A stretch of DNA of 64,000 bases, from assembly GCA_024220505.1 (NCBI GenBank), contig JAKZZE010000007.1, forward strand, positions 310,001 to 374,000, written 5' to 3'. The notes beneath the pieces are model-generated. The model saw only the letters and a program-made list of their open reading frames with translations. It had not been told where the DNA came from and made no database searches. Numbering within the stretch: position 1 is the stretch's first letter; each line of letters starts with the position of its first letter. Shown here piece after piece: positions 57,000 to 64,000 of the stretch. The translations under genes and the position numbers were made by a program. The stretch is from Rhizopus arrhizus. Lineage: Eukaryota > Mucoromycota > Mucoromycetes > Mucorales > Rhizopodaceae.

Positions 57000-58078
57000 T
57001 GGGATGGGTGGTTGGGCGTCGTTACTTGTTCTGGTTTGCCGTTGTCCGTGGGATCATTCTCTGTTTCAGAGTCTGAATCAAAGGCCCCAGGTGCAAATTC
57101 TTCGCCAATTTCCAGTTCCATATCGTCAGAATCATTGTTAGCAGACGTTGGACGGAATCCGCTAAAGACATCAGTAATGGTGGAGGGATCCTCGGTTTTG
57201 CGTTTTTTCAATGGTTGTGGTACACGATCTTTAATGATGTCATTAGCTAAGGGTTCATTAATCCATTGTTGAGCAGCAAAATAGCGTGCCACGCTAGAAA
57301 CTAAATGGGGACGGATGAACCTCAAAGTGCGAATACATCGGTCTTGATGGAGGGCGTGTCCTAATCTGGTACGGTCTTCAATAGAGCATGTGCTATATTT
57401 AGGATCAGCAATATGCTCGGGTGATGATGGAGAGAAAACGGAAATGATCTCTATGTTACATGCAGTTAAGGTTGCAACAAGTTCTGATTTGAAGGCCTGA
57501 TGAATCAAGAGCCCAATGACAGAACGTGCAGGGAGACTGATGTCAATGATACGATTGGTATCGATGCCCAGTCGATGAAATCGTCTTCGTATTTCAACGC
57601 GACTCAAACGACGTGACCGAGGGATATAGACAGTATCATATCCAGCGAGCTCGGTGGAGGGAATGGAGAATGCACGTGCGGTAGCGATTCGCTTGTGAGT
57701 AGAGGTAACCACACGATATTTGGGAGCTCTCTTAACAATTGTGGTCCATTTCTCAGTCTCCGTGACATTGTTATTATGCTGAGGAGCATATTGGCTTGCC
57801 TCAGTGCCACGAGTTTCAGAGGCTAGTGGGTCAGTAGTAATGTTGCTGACAGTGGTGGATGTGTTTCTGACGTTTTTAGACTTTGCCGCAGTATTGGAGG
57901 CGGTCAATTGGGTGACAACTGCATTCATTCGGTCAAGTTCCTTGTTTAGGTGATGGTTAGCTGACTCTAATGAGTCAAAACGGGTGACTAATTCGGCTAT
58001 CTGGTCAGTGAGCAGATGGACCATGTTATAAAGATTAGCCAACGTGGTGGCTAAATCTGACTGATTTGCGTTTTCCAT
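56996..58078 (-). CDS. LINE ORF1 protein (gag-like), intact
   Basis: 360 aa, unbroken. The N-terminus is a coiled coil (LYNMVHLLTDQIAELVTRFD, SLESANHHLNKELDRMNAVV), the middle region is Ser/Thr-rich, then comes a conserved globular part: RAFSIPSTELAGYDTVYIPR, VEIRRRFHRLGIDTNRIIDI and SVIGLLIHQAFKSELVATLT. A basic patch (PQPLKKRKTEDPS) and an acidic tail follow. No CCHC knuckle is seen. Coiled coil plus an RRM-like domain is the usual plan of an RNA-binding LINE ORF1; the RRM-like reading is an inference from layout. A decayed relative lies at 5527-6256. The stop codon shares two bases with the ORF2 start. Confidence 0.88.
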   Translation of the reverse strand: MENANQSDLATTLANLYNMVHLLTDQIAELVTRFDSLESANHHLNKELDRMNAVVTQLTASNTAAKSKNVRNTSTTVSNITTDPLASETRGTEASQYAPQHNNNVTETEKWTTIVKRAPKYRVVTSTHKRIATARAFSIPSTELAGYDTVYIPRSRRLSRVEIRRRFHRLGIDTNRIIDISLPARSVIGLLIHQAFKSELVATLTACNIEIISVFSPSSPEHIADPKYSTCSIEDRTRLGHALHQDRCIRTLRFIRPHLVSSVARYFAAQQWINEPLANDIIKDRVPQPLKKRKTEDPSTITDVFSGFRPTSANNDSDDMELEIGEEFAPGAFDSDSETENDPTDNGKPEQVTTPNHPSQ

Positions 58079-58271
58079 GGTAAGGAAAGAACGAATTTAT
58101 AAAGATATATAAGCTGGTGTTGGAGGATAGTTGTTAGCAGTTGGATGTTTACAAAAACGAATAAATTTTAGGCTGAGTTTCAAAGTTATCGTAAAATTTT
58201 GAAACACGAAAGAAGTGTGTTGGTTACGGGATAAGGAAAAAAAAAAAAAGTGGTTAGTTGAATGATCTTGA

Positions 58272-58285
58272 TTGAGGGATAAGGA
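58272..58285. repeat. Right target-site duplication of LINE-1
   Basis: TTGAGGGATAAGGA, same as 45433-45446. From here on the sequence continues as in unit 1 from about 35458. Confidence 0.88.
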
Positions 58286-61237
58286 AAAAAAAAGTGAAAA
58301 TAAGACGCGTATTTATACCTTTTTTCGAAGCTTGTGACTATGGAACTTCTTCATTCTCAGCATTGAGAAATGAAAGAATCATATGTCATTCCAATATTAT
58401 GAATGGATAAAACCGGGTGTATCGTTTTGTTATGATGCTCAGCCAAGAAATAAAAGATTGTAAACAGGTTTCAACCATGTTTACTGTATAACTACAAGCT
58501 AGCATATTGACATCACTTTTTTTAATAAAGAAGCATAGATTTCAATAAAATAAATTTTTCAAGCTTCTTTCAATATTTATAGACATTTATTCTTTGTTCT
58601 TTTTCTTTCTTATGTTGACCTCTTTTTTATATCTCTTTCATTTTACTCCAAAAATATCTGAAAGGCGTTTAAACAAATCGCAAAGAATTACCATTTCAGG
58701 ATTTCCGGTACCTTTTTAAACTCAAAAAATGATTAAAGGAGCACATTTTAACTAAATCCTATGATTCAAACAATAAGCAAAGCATGAACCATTTTGTCTT
58801 GAATTTTTATCTCACTTTATTGAATAAATTACATTTTCTTTTACTTTTTTTTTTTTTTATATATCAAAGAATCTTTAGTCAAGTAATAATAAAAATTAGC
58901 GTTATTTCAATAAAAAAATTTCTTGCATAACAAGAAAGTAAACAAGAGAAGATATGGTCTTGAAAAAAAGTTTGTTTACTAAAAGAAAAACTTATATAAA
59001 AAGAAATGAGCATTTTTAAAAAATCCTATAACTTTTTTCCTTGAAAGTAATATCGATACTCTACAAATCAATTCATTTTGAATAAAGGTTAGATACGAAG
59101 AGATAATGAACCATGTAACACAAATAAGGTTTTTTTTCATGCAAGAAAAGAAATCCAGCTACAGTCTTTATGATAAAAATCAAGTTCACATTCCATTTAT
59201 TTGCCCTTTATATTTTACAATCAAATAAGTACTGCAATTATAGACCATCTAGTCTTTATCATATAGCTTTCAGGCACAAAATTAGCTGTGCATGTAGTGA
59301 TGGGAAATTTTACTGAGTTAATATTTGCGGAATTAATTAAAAGATATTTTAGTAAAATAATTGACGCATCATATTTTGTTTATGTTTGACGGTTCGTTTT
59401 AGTATTTGTGTGAAAAAAGGATTAAACAATACAGGATGTGAGCAACATGTTCATTTTATCCTCATCTTTATTTTGGATTTTATTTATAAACAAGTAAAAA
59501 GTTGATTTATTCTATATTTATATGCATGAGAGTAAAAGTGACAAAAAATAGAAAAAAAAGGATTTCAAGTGAGTAAACATATATAACCAATGAAATGGAA
59601 GCTTAAGAATGTAAATATAGCTTCTATTAACATATTCTCTATTGAAGTGATTTGACAAACATGGTCTTTGTCAGAAATGAATATCAGTCTATACTTCTTA
59701 ACATCTAAGCATTACCTAACGATAATACTTGATATAACTTGTCTTTAGTGTAACTCTTTTTGCATTTCTGCTATACACAAGCTTAGAGTGAATAATCACA
59801 ATTAAGATTTGTAATTAATCTTTATCGAGTTGACAAAGTCTGTTTGTGCAAATGCTTTTATGGAATTTGGAAATTGGCTTTAAGACAATGGTTCAGTAAA
59901 CTATGTATCTTTTGTTCATTTTATTTTGTATTTTTAAAAGTGTGAACAATGAAAATTTCCTAAAAAAAGAAATAGACGGACAAAGAAACCTATAAGATGC
60001 TTTTCTTTACCATTACACCCAATTAGGAAAGACTTGCTCATTTTACTTTTTCGTTACATTGAATTATTTCCTGAATTGTTGATGTAAAGCTTGTTTTAAC
60101 TTGTTTTTTTTAAAAAAATAAAAAAAATAAAATAAAAACAAAAGTCAAATTTAAATTTATGTAGATGGTCTGTAGTACTCTTGCAAAATATCAAATTGAT
60201 TGATATAGTAAAGATTTGCTCGTTGATTATAGGAATGACATGAAAATTTTTTTTTTTCTCTTTAAATTAAACGCTCTCATTAGAAAGCATTAAGCAAAGA
60301 GAGCTTGTATCGTTATGTATCATATAACATGGCTTAAAGATTTTATAAGCTAAACTTGATTTTATTGCAAAATGTGATTCTATCAACATTGTGGATCAAA
60401 TGAGACTACCTTTAACTCACTTCAGAAAATGCATTAGCAGAGTTAACAAATAGATTTGCAGCTCAAAAAATTGTACAGGTTACGTTAATACATAAAGACA
60501 TAAAGACATATACATATTAGATTATTTAGTTGATTAATGGAAATGTTACAGAATAATGTATGCAAGTTAAATATATAAGTGATAAAATAATCTGTTAAAT
60601 TTACAGCAAGATAGGTTCATTTGTGTTACAGTTTAATTATATATGAACATAGTTTGTATATTCGTATATTTCAATATTCATATCTACTTTAATACAGAGA
60701 AATGCTATGGTATGCGAACACATTGTGAAATTTTTGTTTTCAAAACGACAGCTCAAGTAAACATCTTGTTGAGAAAAGTATATCTTTCTCTCAATTGTGC
60801 ATCGTTTCGAACATTGTTATTCTGGATTAGTCCATTCAATTTTTGCTTATTCAATATATTAGAATATATAAGTATATTATCGGTTTCTTAATTACTATTG
60901 CTATTTAAGCTGGATATGGTCATCTTCAATAATAATTGCAAAATTTATATGGCTGTAAGCTTTGAACCTAGGAAGCAACCTTAGATAGCAATAAGGTACA
61001 CTATAGTATTTATCAGATAGCCTTTTGTAAAGTCGATTTTACTTATTTTCGACATATATTGCTGCCATTTTATTTTTTTATGATACAATCTTTTTAATTG
61101 ATTTCTTTGCCTTTTGTTTAATAACATATCTGAACGAACCTTTAAAACACATTTCGTACATAATAAAACATAATAGGTTACTTAATGTATGTTTTGGTCC
61201 TTATATACACATATATAAAATTTCTAAAAGTAAAATC
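58286..61237. other. Long AT-rich noncoding block (unit 2)
   Basis: Copy of 35471-38422 with only scattered base changes. No gene supported. Confidence 0.5.
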
Positions 61238-61242
61238 GGGGC

Positions 61243-61809
61243 TGTTGTATAATGGTTAATGTAATAAAATAAAAGGTAGAAACAAAGATCAAGAAACAGT
61301 TTGAGTACTTTTTGAGACTGATCTTTATTTCAGTTTAAGTTAAAGTAAAAATTATTCTAATTGAAGGCAGGTATTTATATCTTATTGAGTGAGTGGCTTG
61401 ATATCTTCTATTGTAAGCGTTCTTCTAATATTTAGGTACTTTAACAAGTGTCATCTATAATTATGATTATGAAAACTTTTCATTTGTTCTTTTGTATGTC
61501 TGTCATAGATTATCTTTTATTCTGGGAATTCCTCACTGATTTGAATAAGGTTATTTTACGCGTTATTTCAATTATGTGAAAGATTAGCAATATTCCTGAT
61601 ATTGGATTGGATCTTGTTATTTTAGTTGATACTTCTTCTTATCAAAGAACTCTCATTAATACAAAACATATTCTAAAAGAACATGTTTAATTGGAACTGA
61701 TTGTATGATCTTATTTAAATAAACTTATATTTTATTTTATTTAATTATGATCTTGTATTAAGACTTATATTTATGAATGTCAACTACGATCAGTTACTGT
61801 TCTACAACA
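61243..61809. mobile_element. Solo LTR with 5-bp target duplication (unit 2)
   Basis: Duplicate of 38428-38994, with the same GGGGC flanks (61238-61242 and 61810-61814). Its presence at both places shows that it formed before the tandem duplication. Confidence 0.85.
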
Positions 61810-61894
61810 GGGGCGACGGTAATGAAAACATAGACGTCTGAAATAACAGTAACTTTATTTTACCAATGTCTCATAGAAATTTGTTCTATTCTTA

Positions 61895-63675
61895 GGCGTA
61901 ACCATAACTCCTTCCCTACACTGGCCTTCTTGGATATCAAATCAGCTTATGATCCGGTTGATCGTTCCTACGTTTGGCGTGAATTACAATCCCATCTTTG
62001 TCCTGCTTCACTAGGTATTCTCAAAAGCCTCTTTGACCATGTCCAAATAGAAATTCTACTTGATAATCGTGTATTTTATCGCTTCTCTCCAGTTACTGGT
62101 GTACTTCAAGGCTCCATCCTTTCACCTTTCTTGTACTCTATATACATTAATCGACTTCCGTCTATCTTAAGGCAACCACTTCTGTTTGATAACTCATTTT
62201 CTGGTGACATTGTGTCCGACCTGACTCCATCTATCAATTGTCTACTCTATGCAGACGATGCTGTCCTTATTGCCAATCCTGAGAACCTCACTTCTTTACT
62301 GCACAAATGTGAAGCTCATAGTTACTCCTTAGGTTATCGATGGAACCCGTTAAAATGTGTCATAGCTGCTCCTACTAGTGATGTTACAACTTACCAATTA
62401 TATGGTACTACTATCCCCAAAGAATCTTCTTTCTCATACCTGGGTATACCTATCAAACCTGGTGGACTAATAGACTATCCTGCTATGATCCAACACAATA
62501 TCAATAAGGCATCTCTCACAATGAACCAACTTGCTGCTATTGATCTCAATTCTAAAGATTTTCCACCTTTATTAGCATGTCGTTTTTACAGCCAAATGGT
62601 CCGTGCTCAATTAGATTATGGCCTTGCGATTAGCCCTCTCACAACTAAATTAATCCATCAGCTTGATACTTTCCAAAACCAATGTATTAGACGTATCTTC
62701 GGCGGTCATTCTAGGTCTTCAGTTCAAGTCATGCTTCATTTGGTCAATCTCCCATCGATGCGAACTCTTGTTGCAGTCCTTCAAGCCCAGTATCTTTTTC
62801 GTAGTACTCATTTACCTGATGATACTCTTCTTGCTCATCTGCTGCCATATATTCAACCTTCAACTAGCCGCTCTCACTGGTACAAACTGGCTAATACTCC
62901 AATATGGAAATCTCTCTGTGGACCAATCCTTGATACTTTAGATAAAAAGAAATTTCTCTCTCTTCGCACCAAATTCTTAGCTGATCAATTTCAAAATCTA
63001 TGTAATAACTCTGCTTCCATCCTGTTATCCTCTACTCGCCCTACTATCCAAGTGGATCCTATTCTTTGGTTACCGATGACTTGTTCTGAACGTAGTCGTG
63101 TTCTTCGCTGGCGTCTTGGGTGGCTACCTGGTGGTAAACCTAAATAATGCATCTTCCATCCTTATCATAACTGGAGTCGTCAACATACTTTTGACTGTCT
63201 ACATGTTCATCATCTTCTGTACTTGCCTCGCTCAATTGAAGATCCAATCTCTTTCCTTCTTAATTTGCTACCATTACATAAATCTCGTCCTACTGCTTCT
63301 CATAGCTGGTTTACTCTATGGCCTATCCTTTGTACGATTCTCCATGAACTGGATTATTATTTTCATGATGAATGCCCTCCTGCTCCTGTTGATCCTGGTG
63401 TCAAGCTGTTGAATTGGTTACCCAAGTAATAGTGTGAGTCTTTCTGATACTTGATCTGGTTTGTATTAAATTTTTGTTTCTATTTGCTTTTTCTTTCTTC
63501 CTCCTCTTATATTTATTCATATTTCAAATAATTTGCTCTTTTCTTTTTCCTTTTCTTTCTCTTTTTTCCCTTCTTGTTCCTTAAGAAGGTTTTTTATTCT
63601 CTTACATTCATAACTGGCTAGGGCAACATTGCACACTTCGTTGCTACATGCTCATTGCCGTAAAATTTTAAAAAA
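61895..63675 (+). pseudogene. 5'-truncated LINE reverse transcriptase (family 2, unit 2)
   Basis: Duplicate of 39080-40860 with the same protein in the 405-codon frame and the same TAA (63145-63147). The shared stop shows that the copy was already dead at duplication. Confidence 0.85.
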
Positions 63676-64000
63676 TACAAAAAAATAATAAAACTCAGAA
63701 TTTAATAGTAGTGAATTTTAAACAACTAGAAACTTCGACTTTTATGTGCTTTTTATAGACAGCTTTTATTTTTATTAGTGACATGTCTTTGTTAATAATG
63801 GGTTAATACATACTTAAAGGTTGATATTTAATGAATATAGTTTTTTGTCAGTTAACTGTAGTGGAAAACTGGTGAAAGGAAAAGGAGGAAAAAGCTTAGA
63901 TTCTCATTAAATAGCCTTTTGCTACTGTCATTTGGAAGCACCAAAATTTGCTCGTACTACATTTTTCCAATTTTTCGCATTTCCAAATCAGTAGCAACCA

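Larger units (their letters stand above)
45447..58271 (-). mobile_element. LINE-1-type retrotransposon, minus strand, with two nested insertions
   Basis: 12.8 kb in all; without the Tc1 (1639 bp plus TA) and gypsy (5930 bp plus 5-bp duplication) it is about 5.25 kb. On the minus strand it has a 5' UTR (58271-58079), ORF1 (58078-56996), ORF2 (56999-45563 with gaps), a 3' UTR with AATAAAATCTGCCC and a tail of about 12 A at 45447. The 14-bp target duplication and the empty site in unit 1 prove a single insertion event. Except for the two later insertions, both ORFs are open, so the element was probably competent when it landed. Confidence 0.9.
43401..64000. repeat. Tandem duplication, unit 2 (interrupted, runs off window)
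   Basis: Second copy of the unit that starts at 33441. It carries the nested LINE/gypsy/Tc1 insertion between the hairpin array and the AT-rich block. The window ends at a point equal to about 41185 in unit 1, so roughly 2.2 kb of the unit should lie beyond the window. Confidence 0.85.

Overview
The window looks like nuclear DNA of an early-diverging fungus, most likely Mucoromycotina (Mucorales). It is AT-rich, its genes carry many short introns (about 45-60 nt, usually GTAAG...TAG), pyrimidine-rich leaders end just before several ATGs, and the retroelements resemble those common in Mucorales. The phylum call is an inference from gene style and families; no marker gene fixes the species. All exon models were read by eye from splice sites and reading frame.

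Left part (1-6.3 kb): a spliced gene cut by the window edge, then a graveyard of old transposon pieces: a LINE ORF2 remnant on the minus strand, a nuclease-like fragment, an IS630/Tc1-like transposase relic, a 3' fragment of a second LINE family, and a broken LINE ORF1.

Middle part (7-32.3 kb): a housekeeping block with little transposon debris. In order: an MFS monocarboxylate-type transporter (-), a PTAR1-like prenyltransferase alpha subunit (-), a 2.8 kb gene-free stretch, an unresolved set of possible exons, a MUB1/samB MYND-finger protein (+), a secreted FAD polyamine oxidase (-), a TVP38/VTT membrane protein (-), a 63-aa membrane protein (-), a coiled-coil protein with a C-terminal PPxY motif (+), a KRE2/KTR mannosyltransferase (+), an unknown 188-aa protein (+), methionine-R-sulfoxide reductase (+), ribosomal protein uS10/RPS20 (+) and a SAM O-methyltransferase (-). 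They do not form an evident pathway.

Right part (33-64 kb): a tandem duplication of a roughly 9.96 kb unit (33.44-43.40 kb, then 43.40 kb to beyond the window end). Each copy holds part or all of a small coiled-coil gene, inverted LTR relics, an array of four related hairpins, about 3 kb of AT-rich DNA, a 567-bp solo LTR with 5-bp target duplication and a truncated LINE reverse transcriptase. The second copy was then invaded by a 5.25 kb two-ORF LINE (14-bp target duplication). That LINE was in turn hit by a Tc1-type transposon (TA duplication) and by a Ty3/gypsy chromovirus with two apparently identical 405-bp LTRs (5-bp duplication). Removing the two inner insertions leaves a LINE ORF2 that is continuous in frame, so the order of events can be read directly.

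The points most worth a second look are the covarying hairpin array, the dated stack of nested insertions in a tandem duplication, the ATGA-coupled LINE ORFs, the missing canonical primer-binding site in the gypsy element, and the fused small coiled-coil gene at the duplication edge.
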